A stretch of 64,000 nt of DNA, from the NCBI GenBank assembly GCA_963977525.1, contig CAXBPC010000008.1, positions 62,001 to 126,000 on the forward strand, read 5' to 3'. Under the pieces are notes generated by a model, which ran no database searches, had not been told where the DNA came from, and saw nothing but the letters and a program-made list of their open reading frames with translations. Below, piece by piece: positions 18,467-27,715 of this stretch (its first letter is position 1; every line of letters begins with the position of its first letter). This DNA is from Ancylomarina sp963977525. GTDB taxonomy: Bacteria; Bacteroidota; Bacteroidia; Bacteroidales; Marinifilaceae. Position numbers and translations under genes: made by a program.

Positions 18467-20941
18467 ATGAACGCAGGCTCCCTTTTTGCAGATCTAATTT
18501 TACCTCTTCCACTTGCTGGCTTATTCACCTATTCAATTCCTTGGGAATTACAGGATGAGGTAGCCATTGGCAAAAGAGTGGTTGTTTCTTTCGGAAGCAA
18601 AAAGATCTATTCGGGTATCGTCAAAAATATTCACAAGAATCCTCCTCAGGATTACGAAGTGAAAGATATTATTACCTGCCTAGATGAATACCCTGTCGTT
18701 AACAACTTTCAATTATTATTTTGGGATTGGATTTCAGAATACTATCAGAGTAATCTGGGTGACGTTTATAAGGCTGCTATTCCAGCTGGCTTAAAACTCG
18801 AGAGCCAAACCAAAATTTCCTTTCGCGAAGATTTTAAAGCTGAAAAACAACTATCAAAAACCGAAGAGTTAATTCTTAATGTTTTAAAAAGCTCTAAAGA
18901 TGTTAGCATTCAAACCCTTAATCAAGCTAGCGGTTTAAAGAATGTACTCCCTCAGGTGAAAAAACTTCTTGAGAAGAATGCCATCGAGATTGAAGAAAGA
19001 GTCATTAGCTCTTACAAGGAAAAACAGATTAAATATGTTCGTCTTCAAAAATCTATCACCGAAAGTGAAATTGGAGAAACGCTTAATAGCCTTAAGCGAG
19101 CTAAAAAACAACAAGAGCTTCTTTTTGCCTACTTAAACCTTTCAAAACATGGTATTGCTGAAACTCCTGAAAAAGTTAATGCAGCAGAGCTATTACTAAG
19201 CTGTGATTTGAATACCTCAATATTAAAGGCTTTAGTAGATAAAAACATTCTAGAAATCTATTATGAAACAACAGATCGATTAGATTTCTCCGATGCTGAA
19301 ATCACACCTTTAAAGGAACTAAACGAATACCAAGATCAAGCTATAAACGAAATACGTGAAGGCTTTGAGTCTAAAAATACAACACTACTTCATGGCGTAA
19401 CCTCAAGTGGAAAGACCGAAATATATATTCACCTCATTCAAGAACAGATCAAGCTAGGTAAGCAGGTTCTATACCTCTTGCCAGAGATTGCTTTAACAAC
19501 TCAAATAATAAGTCGATTAAAACGTGTGTTTGGAAATCGAGTAGGTGTTTATCATTCAAAGTTTAACGATGCTGAACGTGTCGAGGTTTACAACAATATC
19601 CAACAAAATAATCCAGATAAATCTTATCAGGTTATTCTAGGCGTACGTTCATCAATTTTCCTTCCATTCAAAAATTTGGGATTGATTATTATTGATGAAG
19701 AACATGAAAACACTTACAAACAATTTGACCCTGCTCCTCGTTATCATGCGCGCGACGCCGCTTTATTTTTGGCAAATATGCACAAGGCAAAAACCTTACT
19801 CGGTACAGCAACGCCTGCAGTCGAAACCTATGCCAATTGCAAGCAAGGTAAATACGCTCTGGTTGAATTGACGCATCGTTTTCAGGATATGAAAATGCCC
19901 GAAATTCAGCTTGCCGATTTGAAAGAAGCTAAGCGAAAGAAAAGGATGAAATCTATTTTCACACCTGAGTTATATGATGAAATAACGACAACGCTTGAGA
20001 ATAAAGAACAAGTCATTCTTTTTCAGAACAGACGAGGCTACGCTCCATTTTTAGAGTGTAAATCGTGCGGTTGGGTTCCCCATTGCGAAAATTGTTCTGT
20101 AAGCTTAACTTATCATCAATTTAATAATCAATTGACTTGCCATTATTGTGGACACAGTGAACAACCACCACAAAGCTGTAAGCAATGTGAATCGACCAAT
20201 ATGGTTGATAAGGGATTTGGCACTGAGAAAATTGAAGATGAACTGCGTGGCTTTTTCCCACAGGCTCGCATCGCTCGAATGGATTTAGATACCACACGCA
20301 GTAAAACGGCGTATGAAAAATTGATTTACAAATTTGAGAATCAAGAACTCGATATCTTAGTTGGAACCCAGATGGTTTCAAAAGGTTTAGATTTCGATCA
20401 TGTCTCTTTAGTCGGTATTCTGAATGCCGATTCGATGCTCAATTTTCCTGATTTTAGAGCCCACGAGCGTAGCTATCAACTCATGGCTCAAGTTTCTGGG
20501 CGAGCTGGGCGTAAAAACAAGCAGGGTAAGGTTATCATCCAAACTCACGAGCCTAAGCATCCCATTATTCAATCGGTCATTCGAAACGATTATATAGGCA
20601 TGTACCAAACTCAAATGAGCGAAAGGGAGGAATTTATATACCCACCTTTTTATCGTTTGATCAACATTACTCTCAAACACAAGAATAATGGTTTATTGAC
20701 TCAAGCTGCCAATACGCTAGCTAAATCATTAAGAAAAACATTTGGTATTCGTGTATTTGGGCCACAAGCTCCAGTCATCAATCGCATACAGAACTATTAC
20801 ATCGTTAATATTCTCTTGAAGATTGAGAAGAAAAGTTCTCCAGCAAAAGCCAAATGGATTCTTAATCGTGAAGCCAACAATCTAAAAGCTATCGATCGCT
20901 TTAAGATGGTGATGGTTCAGTTTGATGTTGATCCGATGTAG
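18467..20941 (+). CDS. priA: Primosomal protein N' (replication restart helicase PriA)
   Basis: 824 residues. The N-terminal 3'-DNA-binding domain occupies about 1-110, Walker A GVTSSGKTEIY lies near 310, the DEEH box near 411, and two zinc-binding cysteine clusters at about 530-577 (CKSCGWVPHCENC and CHYCGH..CKQC). The GRAGR helicase motif is also present. PriA reloads the replisome at stalled forks. Downstream is a short GC-richer repeat block. Confidence 0.96.
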   Translation: MNAGSLFADLILPLPLAGLFTYSIPWELQDEVAIGKRVVVSFGSKKIYSGIVKNIHKNPPQDYEVKDIITCLDEYPVVNNFQLLFWDWISEYYQSNLGDVYKAAIPAGLKLESQTKISFREDFKAEKQLSKTEELILNVLKSSKDVSIQTLNQASGLKNVLPQVKKLLEKNAIEIEERVISSYKEKQIKYVRLQKSITESEIGETLNSLKRAKKQQELLFAYLNLSKHGIAETPEKVNAAELLLSCDLNTSILKALVDKNILEIYYETTDRLDFSDAEITPLKELNEYQDQAINEIREGFESKNTTLLHGVTSSGKTEIYIHLIQEQIKLGKQVLYLLPEIALTTQIISRLKRVFGNRVGVYHSKFNDAERVEVYNNIQQNNPDKSYQVILGVRSSIFLPFKNLGLIIIDEEHENTYKQFDPAPRYHARDAALFLANMHKAKTLLGTATPAVETYANCKQGKYALVELTHRFQDMKMPEIQLADLKEAKRKKRMKSIFTPELYDEITTTLENKEQVILFQNRRGYAPFLECKSCGWVPHCENCSVSLTYHQFNNQLTCHYCGHSEQPPQSCKQCESTNMVDKGFGTEKIEDELRGFFPQARIARMDLDTTRSKTAYEKLIYKFENQELDILVGTQMVSKGLDFDHVSLVGILNADSMLNFPDFRAHERSYQLMAQVSGRAGRKNKQGKVIIQTHEPKHPIIQSVIRNDYIGMYQTQMSEREEFIYPPFYRLINITLKHKNNGLLTQAANTLAKSLRKTFGIRVFGPQAPVINRIQNYYIVNILLKIEKKSSPAKAKWILNREANNLKAIDRFKMVMVQFDVDPM

Positions 20942-20982
20942 ATAATTTCAGGATAAGATATACCACCGCATACTTGCGAAAA

Positions 20983-21098
20983 CTCGCTGCCCATGGCGGC
21001 AAGCTTCCGCGACTTGGAGAAAGCTTCCTGCCCACGGCGGCAAGCTTTCTCGGCTTAGAGAAACCTTCCTGCACCAGTGCGACAAGCTTTCTCAACCA
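20983..21098. repeat. Three degenerate tandem units of about 41 bp, GC-rich, hairpin-forming
   Basis: Three successive units share CTGCCCA-GGCGGCAAGCTT and GAGAAA. The GGCGGCAAG core starts at 20995 and 21036, and its decayed form TGCGACAAG at 21078, so the period is 41-42 bp. The middle junction forms a perfect 10-bp stem, GAGAAAGCTT (21017-21026) / AAGCTTTCTC (21042-21051), with a nested TGCC/GGCA stem in the loop. It is far richer in GC than its surroundings. Confidence 0.65.
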
Positions 21099-21121
21099 AA
21101 CATTGAGCTATTCTTATTAAA

Positions 21122-21150
21122 AAAGCCACACATTAACAATGCATGGCTTT
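21122..21150. terminator. Weak bidirectional hairpin
   Basis: The stem AAAGCCA / TGGCTTT lies between the convergent priA and epimerase genes, with A/T-rich flanks. Confidence 0.45.
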
Positions 21151-21174
21151 CAAATATTATCGTGTGAAACACAA

Positions 21175-22092
21175 TTACAAACTCGATAATTGCAAGTGTG
21201 TTTTAAAATCTTTAAGTTCTTCTTCGAAACTAAGTTCTGGACTGGTATATAGGGCTAATAAATCGTCATCAGCCTTGCCCACTTGGTTTGGCAACTCCAA
21301 ATGATTATTTGTAAATACCATCTCCATATCAGGATTTAAGTCCTTCAAAATATCAATCAAATCAAGCACTGATTTATTTTCATCTACAAGATTATAAATA
21401 CCGCCCGCCAATTCGTGATCTAATAAATTTGAAAGGATTTCGGTTGTTTTATGCAGAGAGATAAATGACTGTTTTTGCTTTCCATTGCCTTGAACTGAAA
21501 TTCGACCAACAAAATGAGAATCGAACATATAACCATTTAATATGCCGTCCATATTCAGACTGGCGCCATAACCAAACACCTCGCCCAAACGAAGGATATG
21601 CGTTTTTATTTTGCCTCCTAAGCGTTCAATATGCTGTTCCCCTCTTCGCTTCGAATTACCTAAAGATGTATTTGGTTCAACTATTGATTTTGAATTATTC
21701 TCATCCTTAGTATTACCATATACAGCAACAGAACTCAAGTAAACAACTTGTTTCACATTACTTTCTTCAATAGCATATGTTAGCTCGGCAGTACCCCAAT
21801 TATTTATCTGCTCGTGCAAATGATGCAATTTTTCATCATCCGTATTCTCAGCAGCTAAATGATAAACCACATCAACATCCTTAACTACTTTATCTAGACT
21901 TCTAGAATCGAGCAATTCAGCTTTCACAAACTTAAGTTTACCTGGCTTTATCTGCGAATGCAAAAACAGGTTATAGTTACCTCTGCTGAGGTTATCGAAA
22001 ACAATAATCTCTTTGACTTTAGGATTTTTATCTAATTTGATACAAAGTTCTGTACCAATATATCCTGCTCCACCTGTAATTAATACTTTCAT
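21175..22092 (-). CDS. NAD-dependent epimerase/dehydratase-like SDR protein with altered catalytic Tyr
   Basis: 305 residues. The nucleotide-binding motif GGAGYIG (7-13), the acidic residue D33 in VFDNLSRG, VVYHLAAENT and the SSVAVYG strand (120-126) define an extended SDR. In the expected YxxxK motif the tyrosine is leucine: residues 144-148 are LGNSK, the lysine being K148. The catalytic acid/base of epimerases and dehydratases is therefore missing, so it may only bind NAD and a sugar-like ligand, or use another residue. It is separate from cysH by 93 bp. Confidence 0.82.
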   Translation of the reverse strand: MKVLITGGAGYIGTELCIKLDKNPKVKEIIVFDNLSRGNYNLFLHSQIKPGKLKFVKAELLDSRSLDKVVKDVDVVYHLAAENTDDEKLHHLHEQINNWGTAELTYAIEESNVKQVVYLSSVAVYGNTKDENNSKSIVEPNTSLGNSKRRGEQHIERLGGKIKTHILRLGEVFGYGASLNMDGILNGYMFDSHFVGRISVQGNGKQKQSFISLHKTTEILSNLLDHELAGGIYNLVDENKSVLDLIDILKDLNPDMEMVFTNNHLELPNQVGKADDDLLALYTSPELSFEEELKDFKTHLQLSSL

Positions 22093-22185
22093 AAGATTAC
22101 AATTTTATATTATTGCTTTCCCGATTAGTATCGGGAGAAACTTGCCACTAGAAATGACTCATTTCGTATCTTGAATTTTCAGATT

Positions 22186-22845
22186 CTATTTCTTCTTCAC
22201 TACCAAGTCGGTATTCAAACCGCATTCGGTCTTTTTCAAACCAAACCAGCGACTTCCTCTATCATCCCCAATTGTCATCTTTCGTGTACAAGGTTCACAG
22301 CCTATACTATCGTATCCCTGTGCCTCTAGCGGATGACGTGGTAAATCCCACTCTTTTAGGTATTGATAGATATCCTTTTTACTCCAATCGAGCATAGGAT
22401 GGAATCGAATAACATCATGCGGTGCTGGCTGCTCAATTTCCATAGCTTTACGCACAGCTGATTGGTCGGCTCTCACACCATTAATCCAAACATCATTATC
22501 TGCCAATATGCTATCGAGCGGTTGAACTTTATTTATGTGACAACAATGGTCTGGGTCTGATGTAAAAAGGAAATTGCCATTAGCATCCTTTTGCAAAGAT
22601 TTTGGAACATCAGATTTCGTATTGATAATATTTAAGCCAAACTCTTTTGCTAATTGATCTTTATAAGCGATTGTTTCTGGAAACAAAAAACCCGTATTGA
22701 TAAAATAAATTGGAATCTCCTTATCGATACGACTTATGATATGAAGTAAAACGATGCTATGAGTTTGAAATGAAGAACTTGCAAACATGCGCTTGCCTTC
22801 ACTTTTATATTGTTCAAGTTTTTTCTTGATATTCTCGAAATCCAT
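22186..22845 (-). CDS. cysH: APS/PAPS reductase-family protein (CysH-like, Fe-S type)
   Basis: 219 residues. There is an SSSFQTHS nucleotide loop near 23-30, the FINTGFLFPET segment, R125 in NGVRADQS, and the cysteine set CC (101-102) plus CxxC (183, 186) that binds a [4Fe-4S] cluster in adenylylsulfate reductases. C208 in KTECGL is the nucleophile. The cluster cysteines favour adenylylsulfate (APS) as substrate. No cysD/cysN or sulfite reductase gene is adjacent. Confidence 0.87.
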   Translation of the reverse strand: MDFENIKKKLEQYKSEGKRMFASSSFQTHSIVLLHIISRIDKEIPIYFINTGFLFPETIAYKDQLAKEFGLNIINTKSDVPKSLQKDANGNFLFTSDPDHCCHINKVQPLDSILADNDVWINGVRADQSAVRKAMEIEQPAPHDVIRFHPMLDWSKKDIYQYLKEWDLPRHPLEAQGYDSIGCEPCTRKMTIGDDRGSRWFGLKKTECGLNTDLVVKKK

Positions 22846-22992
22846 TCTCTATATTTTTCTTTTCCTTAAAGTATAAAGGTACTACATTTTGATTAAAATT
22901 ATTGGCTGCAAAATTCACAACAAAGCTTAATTAATTGCAAGCAATCGCAAGTCAACCTTCTAACAAACCCAATAAAAACAAGTCCTGTAAAG

Positions 22993-24507
22993 CTACTTTA
23001 CAATTCCTGCCCTCATTAGTCGAGTTCGCTTTAGACTTCTACGTCGAAATTGAAGTATACCATGTAATACAACTAGAAGTAAAGGGAATAAGAAATTGAA
23101 ATATTTTATAAATAGAATCTTAGAATCTGATAGTTCGTTTAAAGGTCGAGATTGTACTCCTTTAGTTCTTAAACTCATCAATCCAGAATCATCACTCAAC
23201 CAATCTATGGCATTTGCAATAAAATTGATATTATCTGGCTGAATAGTAATCCTCTGTTCACCAACACCATTCACAATAAAGTTACCATCACCAATAACAC
23301 AAAGGCGAGCTTCTTGATCACTTACAATAGGGCCACGTAAAGTAGCTGCAACCACTTGTCTTGGATATAAAAAATCTTTAGGACCCCATACTTGACCAAT
23401 ATTAAAACTAACTGGAACCTTAAATTTCCCAGACATGTCAGATGTCCATGCTAACTCATTATAAACTAATGTAGAATCTCCAATATAGGTTATCGGACTT
23501 GCAAACTGCAAGATCATAGCCTCAATACCATCTGTAATACTATGATTTGAAAATTCAGTAATCAAAGGTAGATACGGGAAATTAATTTGCTGTGGATACG
23601 AGAAATAGCTTTTCTCCTGAACGGTCACTGTACTACATTTTCTGTCAACAATAAAGGCATTTTCAACTAGGATACCTTTCTTCTCTAACCAAGTTTCAAG
23701 ATTCGTATTAACACCAACACCAATACCATGATTTAAAATACCATTTACTCTGTCGATACCTACGAAAAGACTTCCTCCTGTTCCTAAATAATTATCTAAA
23801 CGCTTAAACTCTCGCTTTGATATTTCCTCGAATGGTGACAGAATAATGATAGCTTTATAATCACTAAGATCCATTCTCCTATTTAGATTTATATGCTTAA
23901 TATCATATAATACTGAAAGTTCATTAGTCATTTGTTCAAGGGTTGCTAAAACAGGTTCGCCATGACCAACAACATAACCAATTTTGGCCTTATCGCGTAT
24001 GGTTAATCTCTTAATCAGAGTAGATAAGTTATACTCCATAGCAATTCCAGGTTGGATCAATGGGATCGTTTCCGATTTGTCACCAACTTGAATAACAAGT
24101 CCTAAAAAGACCTTCTGCACTTTCACTTGGTCTTTCTCTCTCACCTCTAAGGGAACTGGATGAATACCAACCTCAACAGCCTTCATTTCTAGCTCTTCAT
24201 TAGAATTAGGATTAACTTCCTCAATTTCTATGCGCTTATTACTATGCTTATTATATTCGGTAAGCAAATGTTTAAAATCGCGTATTGTTCTACTAATATC
24301 AGGAGGTAAATCCTCAGAAACATACAAGGTAATGATAATAGGATCTTTCACTTCTTTCAAAATTCGCTTGGTTACCTTATCAAGCGTATAACGTTTATCT
24401 GCCGTAAAATCGACACGAAAAAAGAAATATGACGACAGTATGTTTAAGAATATCAAACATGCTAGGACAATTGTTATGCGAAAAATGACGTTCTCTTTAA
24501 ATCTCAT
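22993..24507 (-). CDS. gldG: GldG-type gliding motility ABC transporter auxiliary subunit
   Basis: 504 residues. An N-terminal membrane anchor (about 8-32), a long periplasmic GldG/ABC_transp_aux domain (the segment TADKRYTLDKVTKRILKEV is typical), and a C-terminal hydrophobic segment near 465-485 followed by a basic tail. Together with GldA and GldF it forms an ABC transporter needed for gliding in flavobacteria. In non-gliding Bacteroidota the role is unclear. It starts 12 bp after the gldF stop. Confidence 0.9.
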   Translation of the reverse strand: MRFKENVIFRITIVLACLIFLNILSSYFFFRVDFTADKRYTLDKVTKRILKEVKDPIIITLYVSEDLPPDISRTIRDFKHLLTEYNKHSNKRIEIEEVNPNSNEELEMKAVEVGIHPVPLEVREKDQVKVQKVFLGLVIQVGDKSETIPLIQPGIAMEYNLSTLIKRLTIRDKAKIGYVVGHGEPVLATLEQMTNELSVLYDIKHINLNRRMDLSDYKAIIILSPFEEISKREFKRLDNYLGTGGSLFVGIDRVNGILNHGIGVGVNTNLETWLEKKGILVENAFIVDRKCSTVTVQEKSYFSYPQQINFPYLPLITEFSNHSITDGIEAMILQFASPITYIGDSTLVYNELAWTSDMSGKFKVPVSFNIGQVWGPKDFLYPRQVVAATLRGPIVSDQEARLCVIGDGNFIVNGVGEQRITIQPDNINFIANAIDWLSDDSGLMSLRTKGVQSRPLNELSDSKILFIKYFNFLFPLLLVVLHGILQFRRRSLKRTRLMRAGIVK

Positions 24508-24519
24508 CTATATATACAG

Positions 24520-25245
24520 TTAAGCTTTCAAATTACGGGATACCAAAATTTCTTTTGAAGCATACAATCCAAAAATTATAATCGAAAAGAAAAATATAAA
24601 ATCCTGCAGATCAAAAATCCCTCTTGAAATTGATTCAAAATGGGTAAACATACTTAAAGAACTAAAAACACTTCCCATCACACCCAAACTCGCACTTGCT
24701 ATCGTTTCGAAAATCTGATGAAAAAATATACCAATAAACAAGGTACTCAACAAAGCGATAATAGGACTATCACTTAAACTAGAGCAAAAAATCCCAAGAG
24801 CAATATAACTCATACTCATCATCAACAAACCAATATAACCTAGGATAATTGCTGGATGATCAACAGAACCAATAGACCACAAACTGATATAATATATTAG
24901 ACTTGGCGCTAAAGCCATCGATATAAGAACAAATGTAGATGTGAATTTCCCTAGAATTAGTTGCCAATAACTTATAGGTTTGGTCAAGAGTAACTCCAAG
25001 GTTCCACCTCTAAGTTCTCCCGTTAACGATCGCATGGTGAGCGAAGGGATAAAAAAGAAAAGTGACCAATATGCAACTTTAAAGAAAATATTTAGGTTTG
25101 CTTCTCCTATAAAGAAAATATCATCGCCATATATCCAAGTGAAGAAACCACTAAATCCAAGAAACATGATGATGAGAACATAGCCCATAAGAGAGTCGAA
25201 AAACCCTGCCAACTCACGCCTAGCTATTTGTATAATTTGATTCAT
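24520..25245 (-). CDS. gldF: GldF-type ABC transporter permease
   Basis: 241 residues from ATG at 25245 (MNQIIQIARRELAGFFDSLMG), the start expected for this family. An in-frame GTG at 25296 that overlaps the gldA stop would add 17 poorly conserved residues. Six hydrophobic segments. The motif MRSLTGELRGGTLELLLTKPIS marks the ABC-2 permease loop. Middle gene of gldA-gldF-gldG. Confidence 0.9.
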   Translation of the reverse strand: MNQIIQIARRELAGFFDSLMGYVLIIMFLGFSGFFTWIYGDDIFFIGEANLNIFFKVAYWSLFFFIPSLTMRSLTGELRGGTLELLLTKPISYWQLILGKFTSTFVLISMALAPSLIYYISLWSIGSVDHPAIILGYIGLLMMSMSYIALGIFCSSLSDSPIIALLSTLFIGIFFHQIFETIASASLGVMGSVFSSLSMFTHFESISRGIFDLQDFIFFFSIIIFGLYASKEILVSRNLKA

Positions 25246-25295
25246 ATTAAAAGTTGAATTAGAATTAAGGTTAATACTTTTGATACTCGAGATCA

Positions 25296-26225
25296 CTATT
25301 GAGTTGTAAGTTCTCTGAAAATATCTTCAAGCTTTGTTTCAATTGGAGTCAGCTCAGTTAAATAGTAATTATTTGCGACACAAGTGTCAAATATTGCTTT
25401 CACCGATGACATCTTAGGGTACGATTGAACTTCCAGAAGCTGACACTCAAAATCAAGAAAATCTACTGTCTCAACACTTTCGATTTCCATCATCTTTTCG
25501 AAGATATCATTGATATCTCCTCCCGCTACACCAATCTTTAGAATTTCATTCCCTTGTGCCTGTTTCCTCATCTCTTCCGCAGTACCATCTACCACAACTC
25601 GACCATTGTTTATAATCAAAATACGGTCGCAAGTAGCCTCCACTTCAGCTAGAATATGAGAACTCAGAATAACTGTTTTCTCTTTACCAATTCGCTTGAT
25701 TAATTCACGAATCTCCACAATTTGATTAGGATCTAAACCTGTTGTAGGCTCATCCAGAATTAAAATATCAGGATCGTGAATTAGAGCTTGTGCCAAGCCA
25801 ACTCTTTGCTGATATCCTTTCGACAACTCTCGAATAAGTTTATGCTTTTCGCCTTCCAAACCACAAACCTTCACCATATCGAGCAATCGCTCTTGAATAA
25901 GATGCTTAGGAATTTCGTGAATTTTGGCAATAAACTCAAGAAAATCTATAATATTCATATCCTGATACAAGGGATTGTTCTCAGGTAAATAACCAATATG
26001 TTTTTTGATGATTTCAGGATGTTCACGAACAGAATAGCCTCCTATTATAATATCACCTTCTTCGGGCAATATAAAACATGAGAGGGCTTTCATTGTAGTT
26101 GTTTTTCCAGCACCATTAGGTCCCAAAAAACCAAGAACTTCTCCAGCCTTTACTTTAAAAGAAATGTTATCAACCGCTTTTTGTGGTCCGTAACGTTTGG
26201 TCAGATGTTCAACTACAATATCCAT
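25296..26225 (-). CDS. gldA: GldA-type ABC transporter ATP-binding protein
   Basis: 309 residues from ATG at 26225, chosen because the protein then begins MDIVVEHLTKRYG as ABC ATPases do; an upstream in-frame start at 26285 adds a hydrophobic tail unlike the family. Walker A GPNGAGKTT, signature LSKGYQQRVGLAQALIHDP, Walker B ILILDEPTTGLDP and the H-loop SSHILAEVE are all present. It powers the GldF/GldG complex. A TATTTTTG box at 26247-26254 on the minus strand is a possible -7 element. Confidence 0.92.
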   Translation of the reverse strand: MDIVVEHLTKRYGPQKAVDNISFKVKAGEVLGFLGPNGAGKTTTMKALSCFILPEEGDIIIGGYSVREHPEIIKKHIGYLPENNPLYQDMNIIDFLEFIAKIHEIPKHLIQERLLDMVKVCGLEGEKHKLIRELSKGYQQRVGLAQALIHDPDILILDEPTTGLDPNQIVEIRELIKRIGKEKTVILSSHILAEVEATCDRILIINNGRVVVDGTAEEMRKQAQGNEILKIGVAGGDINDIFEKMMEIESVETVDFLDFECQLLEVQSYPKMSSVKAIFDTCVANNYYLTELTPIETKLEDIFRELTTQ

Positions 26226-26447
26226 AAGAAGTATAAATGATTTAAACAAAAATAAAAAATTACACTCCGTATAGGCATTATACACCTATGTTTTAACATA
26301 GATTAACGGTGCAACTTTTTCCTTAGTTAAATAGAAATGATAGAATATGAATGAAAAGTATGCAATATAATCAAATCATAAATACATCAGCTCATGTCAA
26401 GAATATTGTTGCTATTTTTGCAATCAATTAGAATCAACACAAATAGA

Positions 26448-27098
26448 ATGATTAAAGCTATAATTTTTGACATGGATGGGTTATTAATTGACTCAGAACC
26501 ATTTTGGCGTTTAAGTCAGAAGAATTTATTCTCAAAACGAGGCATAAACTTATGCGAAAATGATTTCGAAAGCTTCATGGGAAAGCGAATCGACGAAGTT
26601 GTAGCTATCATCTATTCTCGATTTCCGAATCAGGATAAAACACAAGCCGAAACTGCTGAACAAATCGTTGATGGTGTTATTAACCTCGTTATGGATAGAG
26701 GTATTGCTTTGCCTGGTGTTGAAAAAACTTTAAAGGAATTACAAGAGAAGAATTATAAAATAGGCTTGGCTTCTTCATCAAATTTAAAAATCATAAAAGC
26801 TGTTCTAAAAAAACTAGATATTGAATCGTACTTTGAAGTTGTTCATTCAGCTCAATTTGAAGAATATGGCAAACCTCATCCTCAAACCTTTATATCTACT
26901 GCGAAAATGTTAGGCGTATCGCCTTCGGAATGTTTGGTTTTGGAAGATTCATTTCATGGTGTGATTGCAGCCTTAGCTGCAAATATGAAATGTGTGGCGA
27001 TTCCTGATACAAAAGCGAATAACCTTAAACGATTTGTCATTGCCGATCAAGTATTAGAAAGCATGGAAGATTTCTCAATTAAGAACCTAGTCAATTAG
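26448..27098 (+). CDS. HAD-superfamily sugar-phosphate phosphatase/mutase (beta-PGM-like)
   Basis: 216 residues from ATG at 26448, which places FDMDGLLIDSE (motif I with both Asp) at the N-terminus; an upstream start at 26394 adds 18 unrelated residues. A helical cap follows. Motif II is LASSSN, the motif III lysine lies in the GKPHPQTF segment, and motif IV is LEDSFHGV. Closest in pattern to hexitol phosphatase B or beta-phosphoglucomutase; the substrate is not decidable. It stands alone between gldA and the rib operon. Confidence 0.85.
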   Translation: MIKAIIFDMDGLLIDSEPFWRLSQKNLFSKRGINLCENDFESFMGKRIDEVVAIIYSRFPNQDKTQAETAEQIVDGVINLVMDRGIALPGVEKTLKELQEKNYKIGLASSSNLKIIKAVLKKLDIESYFEVVHSAQFEEYGKPHPQTFISTAKMLGVSPSECLVLEDSFHGVIAALAANMKCVAIPDTKANNLKRFVIADQVLESMEDFSIKNLVN

Positions 27099-27121
27099 AC
27101 CAAATTTGATTGGATACAAAA

Positions 27122-27149
27122 AGAGCACCTGATTTATCAAGTGCTCTCT
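27122..27149. terminator. Bidirectional terminator between the HAD gene and ribH
   Basis: The stem AGAGCAC / GTGCTCT with a 12-nt loop sits between convergent genes and has A-rich sequence on the left and T-rich on the right. Confidence 0.65.
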
Positions 27150-27182
27150 TCTGTGATTGTGAATCAGATAAAAACCTTTTTA

Positions 27183-27644
27183 TTAAAGCTGCTTCAATAA
27201 ATTAGCCATTTCAATTGCAGACATTGCAGCTTCGAAACCTTTGTTTCCAGCTTTTGTTCCCGCACGCTCAATTGCTTGCTCAATACTATCAGTAGTTAAA
27301 ACACCAAAGATTACAGGCACTTCAAGATCTAAAGAAACAGATGCAACACCTTTAGTTACCTCACCTGAAACGTATTCGAAGTGTGGTGTAGAACCTTTGA
27401 TTACTGCACCCAAACAGATTACAGCATCATATTTACCAGACTTAGCTAATTTCTTAGCAATCAATGGAATTTCGAATGCACCTGGAACCCAAGCAACATC
27501 AATATCGTCTTCAGAAGCACCATGACGCTTAATTGCATCAATTGCACCTTCTAGAAGTTTACCTCCAATAAATTCGTTGAATCGTCCAGCAACAATACCA
27601 AACTTTAAACCTTCAGCAATTAACTTTCCTTCAATTATATTCAT
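27183..27644 (-). CDS. ribH: 6,7-dimethyl-8-ribityllumazine synthase
   Basis: 153 residues from ATG at 27644, preceded by an AAGGAA ribosome-binding site; an upstream start at 27689 would add a non-conserved extension. GRFNEFI, WVPGAFEIP, GAVIKGSTPHFEYV with the catalytic His, and GVLTTDSIEQAIERAG are diagnostic. It condenses ribityl-aminouracil with dihydroxybutanone phosphate. Last gene of the ribD-ribE-ribBA-ribH operon. Confidence 0.97.
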   Translation of the reverse strand: MNIIEGKLIAEGLKFGIVAGRFNEFIGGKLLEGAIDAIKRHGASEDDIDVAWVPGAFEIPLIAKKLAKSGKYDAVICLGAVIKGSTPHFEYVSGEVTKGVASVSLDLEVPVIFGVLTTDSIEQAIERAGTKAGNKGFEAAMSAIEMANLLKQL

Positions 27645-27715
27645 TTCCTTGAGATTTTGGATTAGAGATCTACAATTGGAATTCTCCAACCTAGTATCTA
27701 AAATTCTATTGTTTT

